Origin: Chloroflexota bacterium
GTDB lineage: Bacteria; Chloroflexota; Limnocylindria; P2-11E
Length of the DNA: 40,200 nucleotides
Direction of reading: 5' to 3'
NCBI GenBank assembly: GCA_005882765.1
Contig: VBDV01000035.1
Location: 1 to 40,200, forward strand
Shown piece after piece: positions 1 to 8,513 of this stretch. The notes beneath the pieces are model-generated. The model did not search any database, had not been told where the DNA came from, and saw only the letters and a program-made list of their open reading frames with translations. Both the position numbers and the translations under genes were made by a program. Every line of letters starts with the position of its first letter. Within the stretch, counting starts at the first letter, position 1.

Positions 1-797
1 ACCCGATTCGGATCGAGGCCCTTCGTGTTCGCGATGGCCCCACTCGTGTCGGAGAGGCCGACGATCACCGCGCCGAGCTCAGCCATGAGCTTGGCCGAGA
101 AGCTGCCGGCATTGCCGAATCCTTGGACCACAACCCGCGCGCCTTCGAGATCCATGCCGAGATGCTTGGACGCCTCGATGATCGTGTAGACGGCACCGCG
201 CGCGGTCGCCTCGTTGCGGCCCTCGCTGCCGCCGATCGACAGCGGCTTCCCGGTCACGACGGCGAGCGCCGTGTACCCGTGATGCATCGAGTACGTGTCC
301 ATGATCCAGGCCATCGTCTGCGCGTTCGTGTTCACGTCCGGCGCTGGAATGTCACGGTCCGGACCGATGAGGAGCTCGATCTCCGTCGTGTATCGGCGCG
401 TGAGCGTCTCGAGCTGCTGCGCGCTCATGCCTTTCGGATCGCAGACGACCCCGCCCTTCGCGCCGCCGTAGGGAATTCCGACCACCGCGCATTTCCAGGT
501 CATCCACATGGCGAGCGCCTTGACCTCGTTCAACGAGACCGACGGGTGGTAGCGAATGCCGCCCTTGCCGGGCCCGCGCGTCGTGTTGTGCTGCACGCGG
601 TAGCCGGTGAAGACCTGCACGACACCGTCGGCCATCCGCACGGGGAAGTGAACAGTCAGCTCTCGCTGAGTCGTGCTGAGGATCCGCCGCATGTTCGGAT
701 CGAGATGAAGCTTGTCCGCCGCGATGGCGAACTGTTCGAGTGCCACCTCCCACGGGTCGCGCTGGGTGTGGTCGATGACCGCCGTATTTGCCTTCAC
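1..797 (-). CDS. Glu/Leu/Phe/Val dehydrogenase (glutamate dehydrogenase), C-terminus beyond left edge
   Basis: Manual reverse translation from GTG at 797 (preceded by GGAGGT): VKANTAVIDHTQRDPWEVALEQF...GYRVQHNTTRGPGKGGIRYHP...KCAVVGIPYGGAKGGV...GPDRDIPAPDVNTN...VVQGFGNAGSFSA. Absent from the ORF track because it runs off the window. Confidence 0.93.
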   Translation of the reverse strand, partial: MKANTAVIDHTQRDPWEVALEQFAIAADKLHLDPNMRRILSTTQRELTVHFPVRMADGVVQVFTGYRVQHNTTRGPGKGGIRYHPSVSLNEVKALAMWMTWKCAVVGIPYGGAKGGVVCDPKGMSAQQLETLTRRYTTEIELLIGPDRDIPAPDVNTNAQTMAWIMDTYSMHHGYTALAVVTGKPLSIGGSEGRNEATARGAVYTIIEASKHLGMDLEGARVVVQGFGNAGSFSAKLMAELGAVIVGLSDTSGAIANTKGLDPNR

Positions 798-813
798 GAG
801 TACCTCCGACGCG

Positions 814-1383
814 TCATGTGGTCGCCGCTTTCAGCTTTTCGATCACGAGCCAATCATCGGTCGTCTTGCCAGGCGTGTACGCGCTGTTCCAATTCTTGAG
901 CACGACGCGGCGGAACCCCTGCGCCTGCAGCGTTTCACGCCAGGAACGCAGGCCTCGCGTTACGTAGGGCGTCAGCCGGACGTTCGGACTGGGGGCGAGG
1001 ACGCCTTCAAGATGGCGCCGCCGCTCCAGGAGTGGGATCTGGAGGAGGGACTCGCCGTCGATCTCGAGGAGGTCGAAGGCCGCGAAGATCTGGCGACCGC
1101 CGAACTGCCGTGTGTACGCGTTTCCCTGCTCATCGACCTCGAGGTCGCTCTCGTCCTTCCACCCATCGACGAGAACGCCGTCGAGGATCGCGGTGCTGCA
1201 CTGTGTCTCCGCGACGATCGCGTCGTACAGCTCGCGCGGTCCGGCCACTTTGCCCTCGTAGCCTACGAAGTGCGGCTCGGGATGACCGACCCGGACGAGG
1301 ACTCTCGTTCCTGTCCATGCCGGCTCGAGGATGTGGCCCTCCCGCTCCGCCCGTTCGCGGACCGACCGGGGCCGTTGGGGCAA
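814..1383 (-). CDS. Degenerate ATP-dependent DNA ligase-like (nucleotidyltransferase domain) protein
   Basis: Ligase-like blocks EPAWTGTRVLVRV, AILDGVLVDG, FAAFDLLEIDGESLLQIPLLERRRHLEGVL and VVLKNWNSAYTPGKTTDDWLVIEKLK; catalytic Lys of the KxDGxR motif is replaced. TTG start. Confidence 0.72.
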   Translation of the reverse strand: MPQRPRSVRERAEREGHILEPAWTGTRVLVRVGHPEPHFVGYEGKVAGPRELYDAIVAETQCSTAILDGVLVDGWKDESDLEVDEQGNAYTRQFGGRQIFAAFDLLEIDGESLLQIPLLERRRHLEGVLAPSPNVRLTPYVTRGLRSWRETLQAQGFRRVVLKNWNSAYTPGKTTDDWLVIEKLKAATT

Positions 1384-1429
1384 AAGATCTGCCCCGAGGA
1401 CGCTGCTCAGGATTCGAGTATCCGCGCTC

Positions 1430-1472
1430 TTGACAGTACGAACGTTCGTTCTATTATGTGAACGTCTGTTCG
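1430..1472 (+). promoter_or_regulatory. Sigma70-like promoter (TTGACA-16-TATTAT) with two LexA/SOS-box-like palindromes
   Basis: TTGACA 1430-1435, TATTAT 1452-1457; CGAACgttcGTTCT 1439-1452 and TGAACgtctGTTCG 1459-1472, each one base off CGAACNNNNGTTCG, centres 20 bp apart. Confidence 0.7.
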
Positions 1473-1495
1473 AAACAACTTTCTAGGGGTGCATC

Positions 1496-1732
1496 GTGGC
1501 TGCGGCATCGGCGCTTTTCCTGTCCTTCCGTCAAGGGGAGACCCCCTCCCCATCACCACAGCACGTCGAGGTGGCATCCGCGTCATGGCGGACGCCACCT
1601 CGCGTGTACTCACCCTTCCCTGCGCGACCACGGGCGCGGCCCATGGCCGTCCCGGCCCGCGCGGAAGAGGCGGCCGTCACGCGCTCTGGCCGAGCGTGGC
1701 GCCGAATCTTCCGCGCGAGTCGATCCGACTAG
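1496..1732 (+). CDS. Small basic/proline-rich hypothetical protein downstream of SOS-like promoter
   Basis: 78-aa ORF, first plausible GTG after the promoter; frame choice is uncertain because an overlapping ORF 1489-1842 exists. Confidence 0.4.
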   Translation: MAAASALFLSFRQGETPSPSPQHVEVASASWRTPPRVYSPFPARPRARPMAVPARAEEAAVTRSGRAWRRIFRASRSD

Positions 1733-1777
1733 CGGTTACTGCGCAGCATGCAGACCGCACCGGCGCAGCCGCGAGGA

Positions 1778-2659
1778 CTACTTTTTCTCGCCGTCGCCCC
1801 TCGCCGCCAGAAGGCCCCCGAGTGGGCCAGCAAGACTCGTGAACTCTGTGGGGATGATGAACTTGGTGGCCGGGGATGACCCGAGCTGGTTCAGCGTGTT
1901 GAAGTACTGAAGCGTCATCGTCCGAGCATCTGCGTTCTGGGCCTGCGCGTTGATCGTCGAGAGCGCGAGTGCAAATCCCTCGGCGCGGAGGATCGCGGCC
2001 TGCCGGGCACCCTCAGCCTCGAGGATCGCCGCCTGCTTCGCGCCGTCCGCAACGAGAATCGCTGACGCCTTCTTGCCTTCGGCCTCGGTGACGGAGGCGC
2101 GGCGGGTCCGCTCGGCCGTTAGCTGGCGATTCATCGCCTCCTGCACGTCACGCGGCGGCGTCAGCTCCTTGATCTCGACGTTGGTGACCTTGACCCCCCA
2201 GCGGTGCGTAATGTCGTCGAGTTTCACGCGAAGCTCTTCGTTGATCTGCTCGCGCTTTGCGAGCACGTCGTCCAACGGGATGTTGCCGACGACGGCACGG
2301 AGCGTCGTCGTCGCGATGCCCTGGATGGCCTGGCGGAAGTTCTGAATGTTCAGGAACGAATCCTTCGGCTCGACCACTTTCTGATAGATCAGGAAGTCGA
2401 TGGAGATCGGCGCGTTGTCTTTCGTGATGCAGGTCTGCTGTGGAATCTCCACCACGAACTCTCGGAGATCGACTGTCTGCGCGACGCTCTGGATCGGGGG
2501 CGGCAGCAGCAGAACGATGCCCGGGCCGGCGGTCTTTTCGAAGCTTCCGAGCCGGAAGACGATCAGGCGCTGGTACTCCGGGACGATGTGGATGATCGCG
2601 CGAAACGCGAGGATCAAGATGACGATGAGGATCCCGACCGTGACGAGAGTCAAATTCAT
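1778..2659 (-). CDS. SPFH/Band 7 (slipin/stomatin-like) protein
   Basis: N-terminal TM helix, VPEYQRLIVFRLGSFEKTAGPGIVLLLPPPIQ, LTAERTRRASVTEAEGKKASAILVADGAKQAAILEAEG. Confidence 0.94.
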   Translation of the reverse strand: MNLTLVTVGILIVILILAFRAIIHIVPEYQRLIVFRLGSFEKTAGPGIVLLLPPPIQSVAQTVDLREFVVEIPQQTCITKDNAPISIDFLIYQKVVEPKDSFLNIQNFRQAIQGIATTTLRAVVGNIPLDDVLAKREQINEELRVKLDDITHRWGVKVTNVEIKELTPPRDVQEAMNRQLTAERTRRASVTEAEGKKASAILVADGAKQAAILEAEGARQAAILRAEGFALALSTINAQAQNADARTMTLQYFNTLNQLGSSPATKFIIPTEFTSLAGPLGGLLAARGDGEKK

Positions 2660-4015
2660 TTAGGCCGCTCCCTTTCCTTCGGCGCCCCGCGCCGGTTCGA
2701 CGATAAGCCGCACGCTGTCGACGCGCTTCACTCGAACCGCGCCACCCTTCGGGACGTCTCCCCCTTCGCTCACCACGGTCCAATCCTCGCCGGCTACGTG
2801 CGCGATGCCGCGGGGCGCGATATCGGTCTTGGCCACGCCGATCGCACCAACCAGTAGCGACGCGCCGCTCACCACGGGCAAGGGGCGCAGCGCCGTCCGC
2901 AGGGCGACTCCGAAGAAGATCGCTGTCAGCCCGACGACAAAGACGACGACGAGCGGCTCGACGCTCTGGCGCACGCCCGGGAAGGTGGGACGGAACGGCG
3001 GAAACACGATGATGAGCCCGATGAGGAGGGCGGCGACACCCCCGGCCGTTAACAGCCCGTGGGCCTGAACCTTGATCTCGGCGACGAATAGCAGCAGCGC
3101 GAACACCATGAGCGCGACTCCCGCGCCGTTCGCGTCGAGGGTGCCGAACGAGAAGAGCGCGAGGATGATCGCGATCACGCCGATGATCCCAGGGAAGATG
3201 AGGCCTGGGTTAGAGAGCTCGAAGATCAGCCCGTACGTGCCGAGGGTGAAGAGCAGCACCGCGATCTGCGGGTCGACGACGAAATGCAGAAGTGTCTCGA
3301 TCGGGTTCTGTCCATCGTCTATGACCGGCGCGTTCTTCGTCGCAAGCGTCATCGCGCCCGCGGAGGTCGTCACCGTACGGCCATCGATCTTGGCGAGGAG
3401 GTCGGCGACGTCGTTCGCCTGGAGGTCGACGATCTTCATCGCGACGGCTTCATCCACGCGAGCGCTGACGCTTTTGCGGACCGCGTCCTCGGCCCATTGC
3501 TCGTTGCGTCCTCGGGTCTTGGCGATGTTGACGATGTGCGCAACCGCGTCGTTCTCCGCCTTGAGCCGTAGGTCACCTTGGATGTCGCCACCGCTCGAGT
3601 CCACCGGGTGGGCCGCGCCGATGTTGGTGGCCGGAGCCATCGCGGCGACGTGTCCTGCCATCGTGATGAACGTCCCGGCGGAGGCCGCGCGGGCGCCAGC
3701 CGGCGCGACGAAGGTCACGATCGGCACGCGGGTCGAGAGAAAGCGCGCCGTTATCTGGTAGGTCGAGTCGATCAGGCCGCCGGGCGTGTCGATCACGAAG
3801 ACGACCGCCGCCGCGTTGTCAGACTCACCGTCGGAGACGACGCGGTCGACGTAGCGCGCCGTGATCGGGTTGATCTCGCCGTCGATGTGGCCGACCAGCA
3901 CGGGCGCGGCGCCGTCCGCCCCAAACGCGCTGCTGCCGAGCCCGAACGCGCCCAGAGCGAGGGAGAGTGCGGCGGCTCCCCTGACCGCAAGATGAAGAAG
4001 GGTCATCACCACCAT
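2660..4015 (-). CDS. NfeD family membrane-bound serine protease (ClpP class)
   Basis: IDTPGGLIDSTYQI, ASAGTFITMAGHVAAMAPATNIGAAHPV, C-terminal TM segments plus OB-like domain; directly upstream of slipin. Confidence 0.93.
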   Translation of the reverse strand: MVVMTLLHLAVRGAAALSLALGAFGLGSSAFGADGAAPVLVGHIDGEINPITARYVDRVVSDGESDNAAAVVFVIDTPGGLIDSTYQITARFLSTRVPIVTFVAPAGARAASAGTFITMAGHVAAMAPATNIGAAHPVDSSGGDIQGDLRLKAENDAVAHIVNIAKTRGRNEQWAEDAVRKSVSARVDEAVAMKIVDLQANDVADLLAKIDGRTVTTSAGAMTLATKNAPVIDDGQNPIETLLHFVVDPQIAVLLFTLGTYGLIFELSNPGLIFPGIIGVIAIILALFSFGTLDANGAGVALMVFALLLFVAEIKVQAHGLLTAGGVAALLIGLIIVFPPFRPTFPGVRQSVEPLVVVFVVGLTAIFFGVALRTALRPLPVVSGASLLVGAIGVAKTDIAPRGIAHVAGEDWTVVSEGGDVPKGGAVRVKRVDSVRLIVEPARGAEGKGAA

Positions 4016-4039
4016 TGTCGGCCCTCCCCAAAAGAGCGC

Positions 4040-4456
4040 TCAGGCGCCCAGCCGGAGCTTCACCGGAATGCGTCCCATCTCGAGATACCAGTCGCCGACC
4101 CACTCAGCGCCGTATTTCTGTCGGAGGAGGTCGACGGCCCGGCGCAGATCCCCGGCGATGTCGGCGGAAGGCTCGTAGATCGCCGTAAGTTCGGCATCGG
4201 CGATGCGGACCCGGGCGTGAGGATCGTGCTCGAGGTTGCGGACCCAGTCGGCCTGGCGTTCCGATCGCGCCCGGCGTCGCACACCACTCGCGTCCGGCGC
4301 CGAGGGTCGTTCGCCGGTGCGTAGCCAAACAACGCCATCCGCGTATGCGAAACGGAGCCGGACCGAGTGTGGTCGCCCGCTCACGCGACCGATGGTCACG
4401 AGCTCGAGCTCGTCCGCCTCCGCGAGCGCCCGCGTGGTACTCCATGCCGGATCCAC
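4040..4456 (-). CDS. Nitroreductase/deazaflavin-dependent (PNPOx-like, DUF385-type) protein
   Basis: LVTIGRVSGRPHSVRLRFAYADGVVWLRTG...WVRNLEHDPHARVRIADAE. Confidence 0.72.
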   Translation of the reverse strand: MDPAWSTTRALAEADELELVTIGRVSGRPHSVRLRFAYADGVVWLRTGERPSAPDASGVRRRARSERQADWVRNLEHDPHARVRIADAELTAIYEPSADIAGDLRRAVDLLRQKYGAEWVGDWYLEMGRIPVKLRLGA

Positions 4457-4479
4457 GGCCCGCGTAGCGTAGCCGCGCC
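4457..4479. promoter_or_regulatory. 23-bp divergent intergenic spacer with mirror-image TAnnnT -10-like hexamers
   Basis: Plus TAGCGT (4465-4470) N9 GTG(4480); minus TACGCT (4471-4466) N9 GTG(4456). Confidence 0.4.
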
Positions 4480-5925
4480 GTGGACTGGCTCGCCGCGCCC
4501 GACTACTGGCTCACGCGCTTCGTCTTCGAGCGCGCGCTCGGCACGATCTACCTCATCGCCTTCCTCGTCACCGTGAACCAGTTCCGCCCGCTCCTCGGCG
4601 AGCACGGGCTGCTACCGGCGCCCGACTTCATCCGTGCGGTCCCTTTCCGCGCATCTCCCTCGCTCTTTCATCTCGTCGGCTACTCGGACCGCAAGCTGCT
4701 AATCGTCGGCTGGGCGGGCGTTGTCCTGTCGGTGATCGCGATCACCGGCTGGCTCGATGGCGGCGACTATCCGCTGCCGTTCGCCTCGATGCTGGTCTTC
4801 GCGACCCTCTGGGTCCTTTATCTCTCGATCGTGAACGTCGGCCAGACCTTCTACTCATTCGGCTGGGAGTCGCTCCTGCTGGAAACGGGCTTCCTCACGA
4901 TCTTCCTCGGCCCGGCCACGACGACGCCTCAGTTCAGCCTCATCGTGCTCATGCGCTGGCTGCTGTTCCGAGTGGAGTTCGGCGCCGGGCTCATCAAGAT
5001 GCGCGGTGACCGGTGCTGGCGCGACCTCACGTGTCTCTATTACCACCACGAGACACAGCCGATGCCCAATCCGCTCAGCTGGTACTTCCATCGGCTCCCC
5101 AAGCGCCTCCATCGGATCGAGGTGCTCGGAAATCACTTCGCGCAGCTCATTGTCCCCTGGTTTCTCTTCTTCCCGCAGCCGATCGCGACTCTCGCCGGGA
5201 TCGTGATCGTGGGGACTCAGCTCTGGCTCGTGGTGTCAGGCAACTTCGCGTGGCTGAACTTCGTCACGATCGCACTCGCGATCTCGGCCTTCGACAACTC
5301 CGCGCTCGGCCGCATCGTCCCGCTGACCCCATACGGGCCCCAGACCACGCCGGAGTGGTATCTCGCGATCGTCCTCGCGTTCACGGCCCTCATCGTGTTC
5401 CTGAGCTATCGGCCCGCGCGAAACCTGCTCTCGCGGCGGCAGATCATGAACGCGAGCTTCGATCCGTTCCATATCGTTGGGACCTACGGCGCGTTCGGCT
5501 CGGTCACGAAGGAACGGCTCGAGGTCGTGATCGAAGGGACCGCCGATCCCGTCCTCACACCAACGACCGTGTGGCGCGAGTACGAGTTCAAGGGAAAGCC
5601 GGGCGACGTCAAGCGCCGGCCGCCGCAGGTCGCGCCCTACCACCTCCGCCTGGACTGGCTCATGTGGTTTGCGGCGATGTCGTCGCCCATGTATCACGAG
5701 TGGTTCGTGCCGCTTCTCGCCAAGTTTCTTGAAGGCGACCGCCCGACGCTGCGGCTCCTGCGAACAGATCCATTCGGTGGCCAGCGGCCGCGCTTTGTCC
5801 GCGCGCTCCTCTACCTGTATCGCTTCACGACGGCGAAGGAGCACCGCGAGACCGGCGCGTGGTGGCATCGCGAGCTCGTCGGCGACTACGTTCGGCCGGT
5901 ATCGCTGCGAGGCACGCGTACATGA
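4480..5925 (+). CDS. Lipase maturation factor family membrane protein
   Basis: YWLTRFVFERALGTIYLIAFLVTVNQFRPLLGEHGLLP...FGAGLIKMRGDRCWRDLTCLYYHHETQPMPNPLSWYFHRLP. Confidence 0.93.
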   Translation: MDWLAAPDYWLTRFVFERALGTIYLIAFLVTVNQFRPLLGEHGLLPAPDFIRAVPFRASPSLFHLVGYSDRKLLIVGWAGVVLSVIAITGWLDGGDYPLPFASMLVFATLWVLYLSIVNVGQTFYSFGWESLLLETGFLTIFLGPATTTPQFSLIVLMRWLLFRVEFGAGLIKMRGDRCWRDLTCLYYHHETQPMPNPLSWYFHRLPKRLHRIEVLGNHFAQLIVPWFLFFPQPIATLAGIVIVGTQLWLVVSGNFAWLNFVTIALAISAFDNSALGRIVPLTPYGPQTTPEWYLAIVLAFTALIVFLSYRPARNLLSRRQIMNASFDPFHIVGTYGAFGSVTKERLEVVIEGTADPVLTPTTVWREYEFKGKPGDVKRRPPQVAPYHLRLDWLMWFAAMSSPMYHEWFVPLLAKFLEGDRPTLRLLRTDPFGGQRPRFVRALLYLYRFTTAKEHRETGAWWHRELVGDYVRPVSLRGTRT

Positions 5926-6374
5926 GCGGGCGGTGGGGTCTGTGGGCCGTCCTGCTCCTTGTGCTTGTCGCGTCCTGCAGTCTGCCGCGGCCAACGGTCA
6001 GTCTCGCGATCGCGGGCACGAATGTCCCGAGCTCGCGCGAAGGGAGCTACTGCCAAACGGGTGGGTGCAGCAGCCATTGCGCCGACGGACCGGCGCCTGC
6101 CGCTCCGCTCACCGCCATCCGGGTCGGGATCCCGGTCCGTCTCGATTTCACAGCCGGCAGCGAGGTCAGCACGATCCACGGCGACATCTGGCTAGGGGAG
6201 TCGATCTCCGGACAACCGATCGAGTCATTCGATCTCGTGAACGGCGAGCGCGCTTACACGACGACGCGAATGACCGGCGGTCGGTACTACATCCTGGTCA
6301 GTCTCCGATGGTCACGCCTGCTCGATAACGGAGATACCGGGGTCGCCTTCCTCGTCGAGATTGCGCCCTCCTAG
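5922..6374 (+). CDS. Putative lipoprotein
   Basis: ATGA overlap with previous gene; MSGRWGLWAVLLLVLVASCSLPRP lipobox-like signal. Confidence 0.7.
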   Translation: MSGRWGLWAVLLLVLVASCSLPRPTVSLAIAGTNVPSSREGSYCQTGGCSSHCADGPAPAAPLTAIRVGIPVRLDFTAGSEVSTIHGDIWLGESISGQPIESFDLVNGERAYTTTRMTGGRYYILVSLRWSRLLDNGDTGVAFLVEIAPS

Positions 6375-6378
6375 CAAA

Positions 6379-6963
6379 TCACTCCGGGCGGTAGGGCGCC
6401 TTGCCTTCGATGTTGCCGACGTAGATTGGAAGAGGGTTGTCACGGAGCTGCTGCCGGATCGCCTGGATCTCTCCGATGTGATACCAGTAGTGGTAGGTCA
6501 AGCGGCGGATCGCCGAGCCCTGCGTTTGGCCGCTCTTCTTCCCGTTCAGCGGGACGTCGACGAGGAGCTTGTCCGTCGTGAGCTGGTCGAGGAATGGATC
6601 CGTCGCTTTCGTGATCGTCCGCCACGCAGCGAGCGTCTTTGCGAGCGACGGCGTGGTCATCGGCGCGCCGGTCGTGAACTCGGTCTGGATGTCCTGCCGC
6701 AGCATGATCCCTTGCGGCCGGTGCAGGAGGTAGCGCTGCTCCTGCCACGCGAGGTGGCCGACGATCCAACCGATCGAGTTCATCGGCCCGAAATGCCGCG
6801 CGGCCCCTTCCTCGGTAACGCCCTTCAGACCGCGCAGCCACTCACTCCGCGTGAAGCGGAGTTGATCGACGAGGGGATGCGCCTGTCGCGACGCTCTTCT
6901 CGGTCGCGCTTTAGCGGAACCTGGCCCAGCCTTCGAGATCCGGCGGATTGTCCGCGTCGCCAT
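6379..6963 (-). CDS. DinB-like (DinB_2) domain protein
   Basis: LRFTRSEWLRGLKGV, GWIVGHLAWQEQRYL, LTYHYWYHIGEIQAIRQQLRD; first ~17 residues appear derived from a relic sequence. Confidence 0.75.
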   Translation of the reverse strand: MATRTIRRISKAGPGSAKARPRRASRQAHPLVDQLRFTRSEWLRGLKGVTEEGAARHFGPMNSIGWIVGHLAWQEQRYLLHRPQGIMLRQDIQTEFTTGAPMTTPSLAKTLAAWRTITKATDPFLDQLTTDKLLVDVPLNGKKSGQTQGSAIRRLTYHYWYHIGEIQAIRQQLRDNPLPIYVGNIEGKAPYRPE

Positions 6964-6987
6964 CGGTGATCAGTATCACAACTTTTG
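6911..6987 (-). pseudogene. Relic 3' end of a paralog of the C39-like gene at 7344-8489
   Basis: Reads TKVVILITDGDADNPPDLEGWARFR* versus C-terminus KKFVILVDDGDADNPPDREGRVKFR* of the C39-like protein. Confidence 0.75.
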
Positions 6988-7347
6988 TGTCCGCCGCGAG
7001 AACGCGATTCCCGCTGGATGCCCCATCGCATCGCCAGCCATGACGTGCCAGTGCAGGTGAAACACATCCTGGAGCGGCGCCCCGGAGTTGGTGGCCACGC
7101 GGAAACTCTTTGCGCCGGCGTCGGCGGCGATCCTCGAAGACACAAGCACGAGCCGACCGGCCAGCTCGGTGTCGGCGAGCTCGGCGACCGAGCGAATATG
7201 GTTCCGCGGCACGACGAGCACGTGGAGGGGGGTCGCGGCTGGCTCCGCGTCGAATGCGATGACGTCGGCGTCTTCGTAGCGGATTGTCGCTGGGGCTTCG
7301 TGAGCGACGATGCGGCAGAACACGCAGCCCTCCCCCACTTGGCTCAA
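6976..7347 (-). CDS. HIT family protein (histidine triad)
   Basis: CVFCRIVAHEAPATIRYEDADVIAF ... HVLVVPRNHI ... DVFHLHWHVMAG. Confidence 0.93.
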   Translation of the reverse strand: MSQVGEGCVFCRIVAHEAPATIRYEDADVIAFDAEPAATPLHVLVVPRNHIRSVAELADTELAGRLVLVSSRIAADAGAKSFRVATNSGAPLQDVFHLHWHVMAGDAMGHPAGIAFSRRTQKL

Positions 7348-8489
7348 CGGAACTTCACGCGACCCTCTCTGTCAGGAGGATTGTCGGCGTCGCCGTCGTC
7401 GACCAGGATCACGAACTTCTTCTCCCAGTGCGGTGTCGGGTAGACGCCGTCGTTCCGCTCGATGTTCTGGAACGACCCGTCGGGCATCTTGATGCTGGCG
7501 GGGTACGCGAACCGAAGCCACCACTCCTCTCCGTACCACGCATCGAGGCCGATGAGCTGACCTGACTGGAACTCCGCCCCGCGGGAGATATCCGGCCGGT
7601 GGTTCTGGGTGAGCGGGTTCAGGTCGCCGCGCTGCGGATCCTCGACGATCACGCCGGTGATGCGGTTGTTCGGATCGTCGTAGTAAGTCCCGAACGTGCC
7701 CTGGAAACCCATGAGCACCGGCCCGTGCTGCCCAGCGAGGCTGATGACCATGACCGGCTTTCCGCTGCGCACGAGCCAATAGACCGCGGCGCCGGTCGCG
7801 TCTTCCCGCGTGTCGTAGCGGTAGTAGTGGTAATGATTGCCCGCGTCGAGCCGCTGGAGGACCGTAGCGATCGCGACGGGATCCAGGCCCGGATCGTTGC
7901 TCCGATTGAACTGGCGTCCGAGGTCGAGGATCGCTTGCGCCGTGAGCGGATCCTTGCCGGTCGTGTAGTTCTGGATGATCCGGCAGCTGGCCGCCGCGCA
8001 CGAGAGCGGCTCACCCTTTGGATCCTCGAACTCGGTGAACCACTTCACGTCGGTCAGGCGGTCGCCCATGGTCTTGAAGCGGTGCTCGAAGGGGAATGTG
8101 CCGACGGCGGTCGTGAGCCGCAGATTGGCGACATACTCGGTCGCACCTTTCAGCAGACCGCGGCAGCTGAACGTCCCCTTGAGGCCATTCGCGTCGATGC
8201 TTGCGCTGCACTCGAAGCCCGGATCCGGGGTGAGCGCCACCTTCGCCGCGTTAACGTGCGCACTTGACTCCCACGTCGCGAGGAGCGCGCGGGCGGTCTG
8301 TGTGCAGCACGTCGCCTGGGTGATCGTGACGTCGGGCGCTCGCGATGCGGCGGACGCGGTCGGAGGCGGGTTCCCTCCCGGACCCCCGTCCACGCCGCGG
8401 AAGAGGATCCCGAACGTGACCAGCGCGAAGACGAGGGCGAACGCCACGAGACCGGCTTGGGCCGCGCGCTCCGCACCTGTGTAACGCAT
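7344..8489 (-). CDS. Membrane-anchored C39-like peptidase-family protein (putative)
   Basis: ATG at 8489 (MRYTGAERAAQAGLVAFALVFALVTFGILF TM anchor); CAAASCRIIQNY...GQHGPVLMGFQG...VIVEDPQRG suggests papain-like/C39 fold. The track ORF 7344-9956 extends spuriously through antisense aroA. Confidence 0.6.
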   Translation of the reverse strand: MRYTGAERAAQAGLVAFALVFALVTFGILFRGVDGGPGGNPPPTASAASRAPDVTITQATCCTQTARALLATWESSAHVNAAKVALTPDPGFECSASIDANGLKGTFSCRGLLKGATEYVANLRLTTAVGTFPFEHRFKTMGDRLTDVKWFTEFEDPKGEPLSCAAASCRIIQNYTTGKDPLTAQAILDLGRQFNRSNDPGLDPVAIATVLQRLDAGNHYHYYRYDTREDATGAAVYWLVRSGKPVMVISLAGQHGPVLMGFQGTFGTYYDDPNNRITGVIVEDPQRGDLNPLTQNHRPDISRGAEFQSGQLIGLDAWYGEEWWLRFAYPASIKMPDGSFQNIERNDGVYPTPHWEKKFVILVDDGDADNPPDREGRVKFR

Positions 8490-8513
8490 CGCGGTGATAA
8501 TCCTCGCATCCCG

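Noticed and set aside
1-797. Functional coupling of glutamate dehydrogenase with the D-glutamate operon at the far end
   Set aside because: Separated by more than 30 kb with unrelated genes between; no sequence evidence for a link.
1439-1452. ACGAACGTTCGT as a TetR-family operator
   Set aside because: Possible, but no TetR gene is adjacent and the second, phased GAACnnnnGTTC box fits LexA better; kept only as an alternative.
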